A stretch of 64,000 nt of DNA from Prostheceraeus crozeri (lineage: Eukaryota > Platyhelminthes > Polycladida > Euryleptidae), in the NCBI GenBank assembly GCA_907163375.1, contig CAJQUW010007080.1, forward strand, positions 89,966-153,965, given 5' to 3'. Below are positions 46,132-58,281 of the stretch, piece by piece. How positions within the stretch are numbered: position 1 is the first letter of the stretch; the number at the start of each line of letters is the position of its first letter. The notes below the pieces were generated by a model. That model made no database searches. It was not told the origin of the DNA and was given only the letters and a program-made list of their open reading frames with translations. The translations under genes and the position numbers were made by a program.

Positions 46132-47464
46132 TCTTGTTAATGTCAAAAATACACATAAAAGCGGAATGTCCTTCGAGTCTGATAATACATGTAGGCATTC
46201 ACTTCAACGGCTGTAAAGTCAAGGACATCAGACATTGCATGTGTCAATGTACTTTAAAGCAAGTGTGATCACGAGAGTTCGTTGAGTTTGGATGAAGTAA
46301 TTGTATGAAAAGTGTGAGAAACTGATTCTGATAGGTCCTCGGAAAATGTCCAATAACAATGCATTATATTCGTATGAAGTTGATAATCAAGGATAATAAC
46401 TTCCTATGCAGAACAAGAAGATGAACGCACGCGTCTACCGGTCACATAATCTAGCGGGCTTTAATGAAACGACATTGTATCCGAGGACACGGACTGTGCC
46501 CTGTGAGAAAGCACAGGGCGCCAATAACATGCAGTACGGGACATATTATTGTAACCACCTAAATTTCCATGAATTTATTTTGTTTTTAGTATTTCCATTA
46601 ATTTTGGCAAAAACATCATTATTTTCGTAATTAAAATAATTTACTATTTCTGTAAATGTTTTCGATGTTTTAGATCAAAATTGTCACAATTAAAAGAAAT
46701 TAACATAAATAGCCATAAATAACCAAAATGACAAAAACATGAAAAATCCATTATTTATTTACAATCATGCATGAAAACGTTTTTGACAAATGGTGAGACA
46801 CTATATTTATGATCATTTCAATAATAACAAAAATACAAAGTGGCGTTAATGTTTCTACTCGCACCGAACAAAGACAATTCAATCAATTGGCTTGAGTCAG
46901 TTTGGAGGGCCAATAGCATAGATGAGTCATAAGCCATATGTGTATTGACAAGAATCTTGGCTGAATAGAAAAACAGGGTAACATCAAATACCCTGATAAA
47001 ATCACATCTCACATATCAATTACCAAATGGACGGAAAGGTTGGGAATATGCTGTACATGCTCTCATAGTATCTGAAAACTCTTCGGGATATGATGTTGGC
47101 CAATGTAGTGTTGATGTAAGTTATATTTGCACAAATTGCTGCACATTATTTCTGGTCAAATCCATTCTAAATGTCCGTTTTTGGACAGAAAAATGTCTCA
47201 CTGTAATAGCTCCTTCAACCGTTCTAATTTACTAGAGTCGGTGCTGTTTTTTGAATGCAACCGTGGACTTCTACCAACACAGGAAGTCCGAATGGGATTC
47301 AGCTCTAGTATAGTGCTGAATTGAATTATTTATACTTAAGAAATTTTTCGATTTCTATTGATATTTTCGCCAATCAACTTGATGTTCTGTACATCAGAGA
47401 TGCCGATTCCATGTGATAAGTTTTGCACTGCAGACGGTCGAATTTGCTTCCTGGGCCAAACCAC
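46132..47464. other. Arm-shared non-coding
   Basis: Mirror of about 9850-11198. No recognised gene or repeat. Confidence 0.5.
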
Positions 47465-48734
47465 GGTAACGCTCGCTACATTTGATAGCAAAACTCGATC
47501 GAAAACCAACATTCTCTATGATACGATACCCTTTTTCAATATTCTGAAGATGCAGTTTGATGCAACACGACATCGACTTAAAACATACAAAATATCAATT
47601 TCATACTATCTCTACATTTGTATACAGAGATCATTTAATATGGTAGCGCTCGCGACAGAGATAAATATTTCATTATAGATTTTTTGAGGTTTGATGGATA
47701 TTTTATCTAAACTGCAGAAGCTGTTGTCTCAAGAACGAAATGATAGATAAATAATGAATAGTTGATGATTTCTTCATGCTTGAATAGATTACTGAATGCA
47801 CCGATTGCGAGATTTCAATCAATCTTGACGGTAACGCTCGCGACATTATCTAATCACATTACGGATAACATAAATTTTGCCATTGAATTTGTCATCACAG
47901 AAGATAATAGTAATGAAGATTACAAGATTGAACGATTAATATAGAAACAGCACACCAAACATTTTATTTGTTCCAGAATCATAACACAGAAGTTAAGCAT
48001 AATGTAAGATGAACGTCAACATCGGAGAGTACTATATCTTTGGTAGCTATAGCCATAGAATTATGAACAAGCCTTTGTCACTTGAGGAAGAAACTTCCTT
48101 TACCTCAATGAGTCTTTCTCTGACTTAGGACAGGAAAAGGAAATTTTCTAGTCCTTGCACATATACTTACCTCCCCCCCCGCTTTTGTCCTTGTACTTAG
48201 GCCTACAAAACCAGGCCTCGCTTTGGCCTGAATTAATGTCTGTACACAAATTAATTCTGTCTGTGTTGTAGGTTTAACAACTTAATAAATGTCAAATATA
48301 CAGTAGTTCAGATTGGTATTGATATCTTAATTTCAATAACAGATAAAACTAGATAATTGCAATTAGGTCACCAATTAGACTACTGTACAGCAAATTGCAG
48401 TTGCCTATAATTAATTACACTTTCTTAATAATTGGCACAATCTGATATAGGCCTGCTTGTAATATCGAATTAGAGATCTCGAGATCTCGGTATTTGATAA
48501 AACTGATTCTCGAGATTGAGATTCGAGATCGAGATTCAATTCACTAAGTGTATGTCATGGTAACGCTCGCGACAGATTGATTATCTACCAGGATGTAGAC
48601 TTAGAATAACTTAGTTGATTATCACACTGATTAGCATTCATGGAAAGTCGATTATCTTTGGTAGTATGAACTCGCTAATCATTCTTGTCTCCGAGGGAAA
48701 AACTTATTCTATATTTTCGGTAACGCTCGCGACA
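47465..48734 (-). repeat. Array of five 16-bp motifs, right arm
   Basis: The reverse form GGTAACGCTCGCGACA lies at 47465-47480 (one change), 47642-47657 (one change), 47830-47845, 48559-48574 and 48719-48734. Each pairs with a left-arm copy. The motif cores are as well kept as, or better than, the surrounding sequence. No coding region is visible in this stretch. Confidence 0.85.
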
Positions 48735-49375
48735 TTCAAATATAGAAATTTAATATTTTCTAAAGAGTCATAATTAACTTTGACAGAAAGTTGTCTTTCA
48801 GATACATTGACTAACGTGAAATCATCTAGCATCACAAACGATTTTTCAACTTAATATTGACATTTTCATGTACTAAATAAATGCATTGAAGCACACAGCT
48901 CACAAAATAGGGGCATAATTGAAACTTATATAATAGTTTTTAGACTACCCTTTGTCATCTACGCAGACACCTAAATTTCGCATTGACAATTTCAGCTATT
49001 CAGCATTCAAATGTATTTTTTCAAAAGTCTGTTGTCGTAAGATCCTATATACATCAAAGTATTGATAAGAAAACTTGATCAGCACCATATTAGTCTGTTC
49101 TATCAAACCCTAGGAATTTTCTTGTGCTTTTCCATTATTTTTCAAAATCGCGGAAGTAAATAAACATGGTCGTTGACATTTCTGCACACTTAACAGCTAC
49201 AGAAAGTCTTCGCAAATGCACAATACCAAGAATATTATGTCTCAAAATGTGGTCAAACTTCATAAAGAGTCACCAGCGACAGTTTCCGAGGCATTGGTTT
49301 CACTTAAAGTCACAACAGGTCGATGAGGGATAATTATCATCACAAGAATATTCAACCAAACAGTTTCGATAGAAA
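48735..49375. other. Arm-shared non-coding downstream of the unknown exon
   Basis: Mirrors the left arm, but joins the equivalents of left 3567 and 4914 directly near 49165. No gene. Confidence 0.5.
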
Positions 49376-49731
49376 TCATTTTGGAGGACCGCCGGCAGCA
49401 GCAACAAAGAACACGTTCACATCATCAGGAAGGATTGGCAGCTGGTCACCATCGACACGCAGACCTACCGTTCTCCTCTCTTCGACTGCATCACCCTCAC
49501 ACACGTTTCCGCTCACATCAGAGAAACAGTGACCATTCCAGAAGACGGGCTTCTTGTTGAATATCCCGACCCCTCTTCTCACGGAAATCAACTTCTTGTC
49601 CTTCTTCACTCTCTCCGCAATCACCGCCCGCACTTCTCCCACAGTTGAATGAGAAGATAATTTTGCAGAGAAGAAGAAATCCTTTCCATCATTGAAATCT
49701 TCAAGTTGATTGTCAATCCGGAAGAGCGTTG
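49376..49731 (-). CDS. Terminal exon of an unknown gene, right copy
   Basis: Mirror copy of 3003-3358 with the same splice acceptor (exon begins at 49731 going leftwards), same length of 117 codons and the same stop. Residue differences include K/R, V/D, N/D, V/F, A/S, P/S, Q/G, Y/F, M/V, K/E, G/R, D/G, A/V and Q/V, spread along the whole exon. Only two codons differ silently. Both Cys and the GPPK tail are kept. No start exon was found here either. Function unknown. Confidence 0.6.
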
Positions 49732-50145
49732 CTGTAGAGATAACAAATGCAAGACAATCAGAAATGGAGGATTTTCACACATTGAACAGATTCAGATCAT
49801 TCTAGTTGAATCATTCCTTCAATAAGAAAGTAGAATAATCAAAACATCATTTTCAACATTTCTCAACATCATCATTCGCATGAAAACGTCATTAGAGTTG
49901 GAGAGTGGAAGCATTTCATCATTCCAAAGTTCTATTTCGAAATGATCAACAACTCGAACTGTGTTCGAATATTTCTTACTTTCTATCTCTTAAATGAATC
50001 ATCTTTTCATTATAAACGTTGACAGATGGATTTTCATTGCAAAAAGCAGCACTTGTTAATTATCACAGGTGTATCAACTTGGACGACATTTCAGTGGTGT
50101 GTTTGAAGTAGTATTTAATGAATACAGGCAGAAATTTCACTTAAT

Positions 50146-50949
50146 ATTGTAATTAGTATTAGCACATTAGTAATTAGTAATTAATATAGCCTTCAAAATT
50201 GTTAGTTATTGATATAATATGGTCAAAGACAGTGGAAGATTTAAATAGTCTTTGAATATGGTGACTGCCGATAACCCAATTTACAATATTCTTCTTTCAA
50301 TACGTGATGAAATCAAGAGCCTTTAGCGAGATGCTAAGTATTTGAGTTAGCCTAAATGCATTTGAGTCAACAAACCTTAGAAATATTTAAAAATGTTGGA
50401 GAGAATCAAAATAATTAAAATACCCAAAAAATCCAAAAATATGTCTAAAAAAATATCTATCAGAACCCTATAAATAACTAGGCCTAGTCATACGAGTTCT
50501 TATATAATTCCCTACACCTTCTTACGATATCTTTGCAATCTCTTCTATAAGTCACCAGTTTTATAATCCGATTCTGAGAAATGTACGGTTGAGCAAACGA
50601 AGGTTGAATCGCGGTAGTCCATTGCTGAGTTCTCTCCCAATTTGACAAGGGGAAGGAAAGCATGAAAGGACAGATGAGTTGCTTTGGTTGCTCTATTCGA
50701 GCACAAAGGAAAGCAACAACTCTTCATCATGATTAAAGAGTCGACTGAGAGGCAAGAATGCAGTATGTAGGGATAACTCCTGTGATGTGCTATCGGTTTT
50801 ATCTCTCTGCCACTATTGCACAAGGTGCTCGTGAATCACCAGGCTTCATTTCAGATGCACATGATGATAGCTGAGCGAGTTATCTTCCCCTTTCTACATC
50901 AATGGTCAGAAATAGTATTTAATGAATACAGGCAGAAATTTCACTTAAT
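50146..50949. other. 804-bp segment only in the right arm, bounded by 36-bp direct repeats
   Basis: A 36-bp sequence beginning AGTATTTAATGAATACAGG is present at 50110-50145 and again at 50914-50949. The left arm has it once (2589-2624, reverse). The extra segment contains the THAP-like ORF. It could be an insertion with a long duplication, or the ancestral state with a repeat-mediated deletion in the left arm. Confidence 0.8.
50545..50730 (-). pseudogene. THAP-type zinc finger fragment
   Basis: From ATG 50730 the minus-strand frame reads MMKSCCFPLCSNRATKATHLSFHAF and ends near FVCSTVHFSESDYKTGDL. The C-x-x-x-C start, LSFH and VCSxHF spacing match the THAP domain (C2CH zinc finger that binds DNA), about 60 residues. 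The expected central W is only readable in a neighbouring frame (NWERTQQW), so one or two small indels are likely. THAP domains occur in host regulators and at the start of P-element and related transposases; no transposase core follows here. Confidence 0.55.
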
Positions 50950-52635
50950 TTTAGTAATTGCACATCTCAAGTCTACGCATTGATTATGCATTTAACCAAT
51001 TTCTGCAAAGTCTGAATTGAAATCAAATGAAATGGCACTGATGATTTAATCAGCAGTTTCTACTAAACCAAGCGTCAATTTAGCATGTGAATTGAAATTG
51101 CAGTTCTTTCTTCTTGCTTCTCAAATAAAATTGGAGTTGATGCTACTACTCCGGGATCCGCTCTGCACCTTCTACAGGAGGACTAGCAGGGTTGGAACCG
51201 GCCGGGGCTTGGCCGGCGTCTCATTAACCTCCTTGTTAAGGCTGGCAGTAGGTCAACTTCGATCATTGGACATCATAAGATTTCTCGATTTCTATATCAC
51301 GGTTACGCTAGGTCTGTCGGTACTCCGGATGAGCAAGAGCTCCCGATGAAGCGCACAGTTACTGATTTTTATCAATTTCTAACCAATTTGATCTTCAATC
51401 AGCAAACATGCAATTATCCGCACTTTGACATCATTCTATCCTTCAAAAACGGAGAACACTCTTCCTCATGAGATGCAGCAGTTACTCTGATTATTATTAA
51501 AGTAACTCGTCATCGTTAACTATCTGTAATTTCCTATCTTTAATCAACAGCCAACGCTCCAACCATCATGGCGTAAATCATGTTTTGCTTTCCTGCTCTT
51601 GCAATGTTGCAAGTCTTTTAGTTAAGTAGGAAAATAGCTGTAGAATGAATGTCATCATTGGTCGACATACATAGGTCTGATGAGAAAAACCAGTCGGCCC
51701 AGCCAGCCGCACTGCACCAAACCTCTTCCCGCGCGATGTCGACAGTCACTGCTGATCGCTCTACAACACAATAGACTTGATGAGGTCTAAGAGGGACGAT
51801 AGAAACTTGCATCACAGGTCAATGACAAAGGGTGATGATTGCCTATTCGATCACTGCTAGCGACTAACACTGTCTTGTTGTGCTGCAAAGAAGTGCTCCA
51901 CACATGTTTCCACATGATCAAAATGAAGGCAAGTTTGATGACGATTCATGGCAAAACAACTACCCATTTGCATTCGCATATGATTGTATCGTGAATAGGA
52001 AGTTCAAAATAGCCTATTCAGTATAAAATAAAATCCCTCAATTCATTTAGTAGGTCACAGGATTTGTTTGAATGTCTGTGTCGAAATATGTCGACAGCAC
52101 GCGTTAGGGAATGTTATTGGAAATATCTGTTGAAAAATTAATGAACATTGTATACATGAAGAAACACTAAAAGTCAATTGAACTGAGAGGAAAGTAAGAT
52201 ACGACCGCATCCTCGTATGATGTGTAAGCAAATACAATGCACATTGTGTTCAAATACCTACTATTCATCTTAGTTTTAGAAGATAGGCATACATAAGAAA
52301 TAAGGCCTCCTTTGCATGACTTGCACCAGATATCGCTGCAGATTGCTACAATAAAGTCAGATGTTAAAGAATGTATTTTGTAGTATAAATATAATAATTC
52401 AGCTCATACAGCAGAGAAGCTGACATAGCTGCAATTGATGCCTACACACAATTTATGTAAAATATCTTCCAGGATTGTAGTCTTTCTTTCATCATGAGTC
52501 GAGGAATGAATTCTTCAGAAATGGAAGCAGCAACTTCATCTGCCCAATCGTCAACATGGCGTCCACTAGAGAGAATGCGATTCCGAAATACTCGATGACG
52601 TAGTTGAGGCAGTCATGAACGGTTCAGAGAATTAG
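50950..52635. other. Arm-shared non-coding
   Basis: Mirror of about 270-2590. GGCCGG-rich patch at 51196-51225. No gene recognised. Confidence 0.45.
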
Positions 52636-52929
52636 ATGACTAGGACTGGGGATGATGATGAATTTGAAGCCGAGATGGTTGACCTACCGATTGGTAATCT
52701 AATTCAGTCAATTTCTGACAAAGAATTTGATAACGCAGATACATCAAAACTGCCCTCATTGAGGCCAGTAGAAGTAAGCATGATAGTTTTATTTGGCATA
52801 AAATTAGATTTTATCCTACCGGTATATAGATGGTTACATAATGGTTCAAACGATTTGGTCGATGAAGCATCTGTCGATATGAGCCCATTTCAACTTTATG
52901 AGAGGCATTGTGACAAGAGGGAAGACTGA
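52636..52929 (+). CDS. Unrecognised acidic ORF
   Basis: 97 codons: an acidic stretch (DDDEFEAEMVDLPIGN), then TSKLPSLRPVE, a hydrophobic segment, YRWLHNGSNDLV and SPFQLYERHC. Just upstream, 52494-52599 opens another short frame (MSRGMNSSEMEAATSS). The family is not recognised; the layout weakly recalls a piggyBac N-terminus. The left-arm equivalent (1-269) is interrupted, which argues against a conserved host gene. Confidence 0.3.
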   Translation: MTRTGDDDEFEAEMVDLPIGNLIQSISDKEFDNADTSKLPSLRPVEVSMIVLFGIKLDFILPVYRWLHNGSNDLVDEASVDMSPFQLYERHCDKRED

Positions 52930-53313
52930 GATACATAAAATGCAACGTCTTCTTGTGTCTATACTCAAGGGAAGCTATAGATTAGCCTTAGACCATAGCC
53001 TTAATCCATGTGATTGCACAAATTTGTTCTGCATGACAATAATTTAAAGAAACTTTTTCTTCCAATGACTTTAAACAGAGAAAATAAAAATAAACTCATA
53101 ATATTATGTATTATCTCAAGCGCTTTCAATGACTCTAAACATAAGATACAAAGGGATACAAAAGGACTCAAAATAATCTTACACTGAAAGTTATAGACAT
53201 TCAAATTACATGGCTATGAAAAGAGATTAAGCAAGTAAAAAATATACATACATACTGAAATCGAGACATTGGACTACAGAAAATTAATAGATAAGATGAT
53301 AGTAGAAAAGGGG

Positions 53314-53697
53314 CTATGTCCAGGGCAGGAGGAAATCACTAACAGAATCTGTCATGATACATAGCTTGAATCGTTTTGATAAAATGGCCTCAGTGATCTT
53401 GACATGTTGTACATTTCTGCAGTATGCAACGACAGAGAAATAGGACTCGATCTTATGTCCGGAGAATTGATTGCAGTCCCAGAGATGCTTTGATATTGAG
53501 GTGGTTTGATCTTTAAGGCCTCTCAATCTTGCTGCTGCCCACTTGGGATGGTGCTCTTTGATTAGGATAGCAAGACATCTCGTTGTCCGACCAATATAAC
53601 TGCATCCGCAGTCGCATTTGAAATTGTAACAGACGTTTGACCGGTCAACGAGAGGAATTGGATCCTTCAAAGAACGACAAGTGACCTTTTGTTTCAT
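53314..53697 (-). pseudogene. PLE GIY-YIG endonuclease fragment, second family
   Basis: 127 open codons on the minus strand: VCYNFKCDCGCSYIGRTTRC then LIKEHHPKW, SISKHLWDC, and KITEAILSKRF. This is the GIY-YIG nuclease pattern of Penelope-like elements (YNF.C.C...YIGRT.R.L..RI.EH), from a family different from the one at 29 kb. No RT was found beside it. Confidence 0.75.
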
Positions 53698-55200
53698 GAC
53701 GTTATCTTGTGATCAGAGTCATCGAATATATCACATTATATCATGAGTTTATTTCTATTTTCTTTACTTAATTTAAGTCATTGCATAACAATTTTCTTTT
53801 CCTTTCCATAAGTTCTTGGCTTGTACATGTACAAGCATACACATTTGTTGGAGTGGCACTGTTGGTCTACGACATGCAATATGAACTAAATACGTAATTT
53901 TGGATTACCAAGACGGAGTAAGTCAGTGCGTAGTTTAGATAATTGACAAATTCGACATATCATGCTCATGTACTGTATCCACATGCACATTTACGAGAGT
54001 GGTGCTGAATGCCTATGCCATACATGTGAAGTTAAATATGGATATTTGGATTGATAAGAATGATTCAATAACAAATTAGCCATGATAGTAGTGATGAAAG
54101 ATTGTCGATTCTACGAGTCGTACAAAACAATCACTGTGGCAAAATCAGACTTAACGTGCAATGTCGACATTCTGAAAAATGGTCAGAATGAAAAAACCAT
54201 TGTTACAAATGACCAAAAACATTTCATTTCAATCATGCAATACTGAGAGAGTAGTTGTTGTACGTCAAGAGATCGATGTGTTAAATCAAGCATTTTTAAG
54301 GAAGATCTTTTTCATATGAAAATTTATGCCCAGGGCATCATGTGGCTTTCATCAGAAAACAATATAACTTGCATATCTATGAACTATCTGCAAAGCCGAA
54401 TTTCAAATTTGCAATGAGAAGTAATTACATTCGAGCCCATAGCTTGAAATGTTTGTTCAATTTTGTCACTGAAAAATGTCACAACTGCATGTAGAGAGAA
54501 AGAGTGTTTAAAACGATGCGTAGAATGCCTACATCACTTGCATCCGATCATGAACACATTGAATGAAGTCTAAGGGTCAAAAGTAAATGTGATGACATAT
54601 TTCTAAATGAAAATGATTGAGGTTTAACTTGGACGAAATGTGGAAGAGATGTGAAGACTTTGGAATAGATACAACAGGAAAACACAAAATGTTTTGGCGT
54701 TCCGGCGTTAAAAGGCGTGATTCCTGAAGGTTGATCCAGTCATCACCCAATTGATGTTGTGTGATCATCTGCAGCAGAAAGACTTCGACAGACCAGCTTT
54801 TCCATTCATTCGTTGTTCTTTTCATCTAGTTTTTTGGATTTCGAGCTATTCTGCTTTGTGTGCATATTGAACTCTCATCCTCAAGTGCAATCATTGCAAT
54901 GTTGATTCCGGTAACGAAGATGTGTATTGGCATCAAAATGAGACCTTATTTGATCATTTTTGTTGGACAATTAGAAAGTTATGTTACATTGAAATTTGGT
55001 CACAAGTTTTATGCCACACCCTGTATCTCCTCATACGTAAAAAACAGTTGAAATGATTTTTTCCAATCATACGCAAAAGTGCGCGCGTGAAGAGCCGGCG
55101 CTCGACCGTCGCCGGTTCCACTCATGATAGCTATCATTTCAAAACAAAATCCACATCCTTGAAAAACTGAAAGATTTTGTTTCAATCGAGTGCAAATGCT
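53698..55200. other. No recognisable gene
   Basis: AT-rich with small open frames lacking domains. A GC-rich patch with GCCGGCGCTCGACCG lies near 55090-55120. Confidence 0.5.
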
Positions 55201-55204
55201 CTCT

Positions 55205-55275
55205 GGCGCTGTGGCCCTGTGGTGCAGTGTTCGCCCTGCGTCCGGAAAATCTTAGCTCAAACCTTGGTCGGGTCA
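55205..55275 (+). repeat. Possible tRNA-derived SINE remnant
   Basis: Contains an A-box-like TGGCCCTGTGGTGCAGTG and a B-box-like GCTCAAACC about 40 bases later. No clear anticodon stem or tail. Confidence 0.3.
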
Positions 55276-55609
55276 ATTCGTGGACTTCAAAATAGGTACA
55301 GTCGAATACATTTCAGGTGTTTTCTGCTTCTCACAAATTACAAATTCATTTTTACTCACATTATGGACCTATTCAGTTGTCTGGCTACTGGGATAGCTGA
55401 TTTTGAGATCTGTACGTGCCATTCCATTGCTTGTGAAGCATGAAAAACACAAATCTCAGGTATTACATTACGCTCTGTCCTCCCATATTTACATCGAAGA
55501 TTATATTTTGGTTGTTCTCATAGGTGCGAGATGAAGTTCGAGAATACTCATGCATCTGCTGCTTACGTGTGTAGTAAGTAGTATGGAGATACGTAAGTAC
55601 CCAAGCAAT

Positions 55610-56010
55610 TGTATTCTGAAAAGTCAGGGTGAATCAGTATTGAACCATGCAAATTCAGTAAAATCATTTCATTACAATATTTTCCGTCTAAATCAGTGTT
55701 AAACTGAACAAGATTCAGTAAGGTTTAACTTGATTTATTTTACTTTGTCATTCTGCAAGATAACTATTTAGATTTCGGTCTGATTTTGCCTGAAATTTAT
55801 GTGTGCTACGAATCAGGAAGAATAAGATCATGTTTTGAAAAAAAAGATTCAGCCGTATTTTAAAAGTAAGTTGTAGTACGATTTTCCCTGAAATATCAGG
55901 AATTAGAATGAGTTTTACAATTAACTCTTAATTGAACCCTACATGTAATACCGAGTTAACTCGACATTGCTCAACAACCTCTCAGCCCTAATACCGAGTT
56001 AACTCGGTAT
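55610..56010. repeat. MITE-like and palindromic sequence
   Basis: From 55613 to about 55925 the ends show weak inverted similarity (ATTCTGAAAAGTCAGGG against ATTCTAATTCCTGATAT). ATACCGAGTTAACTCG at 55951-55966 and the palindrome ATACCGAGTTAACTCGGTAT at about 55991-56010 look like subterminal repeats of the piggyBac relic that follows. Confidence 0.35.
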
Positions 56011-56204
56011 TGGATATTTTTTCCTCCCTGCGACTATTAATCAAGCTGTTGGCAACCAAATCACATCATCAACAACATTGGCTTATTGTTAACAGTCTGT
56101 CTGCTGTTTGCTGACTTGATGAGTCATTGGGAACGGTGCCAAGCATTGATTCTTTATGTCAGGCAGAATAACTGCGTGCGCTCATTTTCATCGTGGTGCG
56201 TGAA

Positions 56205-56702
56205 ATGACAACACGACGTACGACTATATCTCCCGCCGAGGTGCTTGAAAGGCTTCTATCCATCGATTCAGACATTGAACCGGAATCTGAAGAGAAGATG
56301 ATGCCTCATTGATTGATGATGTTGAAGAAGAAGACTTTCCGACGACGGCTGGACACGCGACCTACGAGGATTTCCAAGTTGTTGTCAATTTCCGGGAGAT
56401 AGTGGCGTTGTCAATATACCAGATGATACGTGACTCCATATAAATTCTTCTGTCTCTTTTGGACTCCTGAGATGATGAAGATACTGAAGCGTCACACGAA
56501 CATGTATGCTACTCAGATGAGTCTTCAGAATCCGGAATCTTCTCCGAATTCTATATTCAGGAAATGGAAGCCTGTCTCTTTGAATGACATTCGAGGTTTT
56601 CTTTCGTTGCTAATACACATGAGTGTAGTCGTAAAAATCCTCATAATCGATTACTGGTCCACGAAGGCTATGTCATGTCTGCTCGCTCATCAGAAGGAAT
56701 AG
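56205..56702 (+). pseudogene. piggyBac transposase N-terminal fragment
   Basis: An acidic leader (LLSIDSDIEPESEEK) is followed, after frame breaks, by an open frame at 56430-56702: TPYKFFCLFWTPEMMKILKRH, then NMYATQM, KWKPVSLNDIRGFLSLLIHM and DYWST. This is the N-terminal region of piggyBac-type transposases (P..FF, N.YA.Q, W.P....I..FL..L..M, YW). The catalytic region was not found downstream. Confidence 0.75.
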
Positions 56703-57694
56703 GTCTGTCGTTGCTGAAGGACGAAAACGACGTGAAACAAGGTATGAATGCGCTCCATGTCAGAAAGCACTAGCACACAGTTGAAAGCTTTGATTAGATT
56801 TACCGATCATGTGTATCGACATATTTGAGCGATTTGCGTTTTTGAAAACTTTTTTTAGTCTATAAGCACATAGTTTTGTTAATCATTTTTTGCACTTTTT
56901 ATACAAGAAATACCAATATAATATAAATCACTTGAAAAGGGATACGCTAAACCTATTATGTATATCTCAATTCGCAATACAATCAGATAAATACTTAATA
57001 ATCAGGAGCATCTCAAAATAGGTTAAAAATCTCCAGGTTCTGGGTAGGTAATAGCCTAACTGCTCGCTAAATGAGCGTAGGTTTCAAAGAGTTAAGAATA
57101 AGTCTTACTTTCGACGTATTCTTTTCAAATAACTGCTAAGTATCTTGAAGATTTAGAAAAATCGTATCATCAATTTTAAATTACTGCCGACACGTTTAAA
57201 TCATTTCATCAAATGAGTCATCGGGGTTTAGAATAATTGAAAAATCAGCTGTGAGACTGAGTTAATTGTCAATTGATAATAATAAACAAATTTAATTTTT
57301 AGTCTTAGTTCTACAACTTCTAATTTGTTTGTGGTAGAAAGTCATTCAAGATTCATTACCTTGTCATAACATATTTAATATTGATTACCATTGGTTGGCT
57401 TACAGCTCGATAGTCTCTACTCCCTGGTATAATGACGTCATCAATATGTAGATCTTTAAATATCCTTTTAACTTTATGTCTGAAATAATATTTTCTAAGT
57501 TATATAAAGTAAATTTTGTAATAAGATGCTTTTCATATTATCAACGTCGAATTCTAAAATTCGAAAAAAAAATTCTAAAAAAGAATTCTAAAATAAATGA
57601 TTTGCAAAAGATTTTATTGCACGCTATTTTCTGGCCAATCGGTGAATGAAACGCATGATCGTGCGAATTTGGTCCGAGTTATAATTTTGCCTTA
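56703..57694. other. No recognisable gene
   Basis: AT-rich with short homopolymer and TTAAA runs. Nothing supported. Confidence 0.5.
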
Positions 57695-58281
57695 CCTTTG
57701 ATCATACCGTACCTCTAACATTTATCATTCCATGTTCTCAACTGTTGAATTTATTTTTGTCTGTATTAGATATTTGTAGTCACTCAAAGTTTACAAAAAA
57801 TACTACATTGTAACAGAATGCTTTTTGTAAAAATGTGTTCTTTAAAGACATCATAGTCATCCAATATTCAAATTTATCTTCTCATACCCTGAGACTATGA
57901 AAATATCAAGACAGTAAACTCAAATAAAAGTTGGAATCGCGCAATATCTATGATCGGTAGTTTAACTTTCTATGGTAACTCCTAATTAATCTTCAATGTT
58001 TAAAAAATTGTCCGACATTCAGCAGTATAATAGTGTTTCCAAAAGTTAATCATGCAGAGATAGGGAAGCTTACAGTTTTAAAATGATTCATTGTCTTTGG
58101 TCATACCATTTTTAATATATATTGAATAACTTTGGTCATATCGTACTTCTAAAGTTTTTTATTTAATATTTCCAATTATTGAATTTATTTTTGTCTGTAT
58201 TAGATATTTGTAGTCTCTCAAAGTTAAAAAAATACTAAATTGTAACAGAAAGATTTTGCAAAAATGTATTCTTTAAAAACG
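57695..58281 (+). repeat. Two 155-bp direct repeats about 432 bp apart
   Basis: 57695-57850 and 58129-58281 share a core including GAATTTATTTTTGTCTGTAT and TTGTAACAGAA at over 80% identity by eye. The sequence between differs. Origin unknown; it could be two copies of one repeat or the ends of a non-coding element. Confidence 0.65.

Larger units (their letters stand above)
31192..52908 (-). repeat. Right arm of the giant imperfect inverted repeat
   Basis: Reverse-complement partner of 1-29441. It is shorter because it lacks the piggyBac (empty TTAA at 48327-48330), the LINE (empty site at 34267-34271), left bases 16456-18848 and the extra PLE unit. Present only here are the 3966-bp transposon at 38121-42086, an 804-bp segment ending at 50949, and extra ATATCGTTAT repeats near 44450-44570. 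It may continue to the right beyond 52908, but its partner would lie outside the window. Confidence 0.97.
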
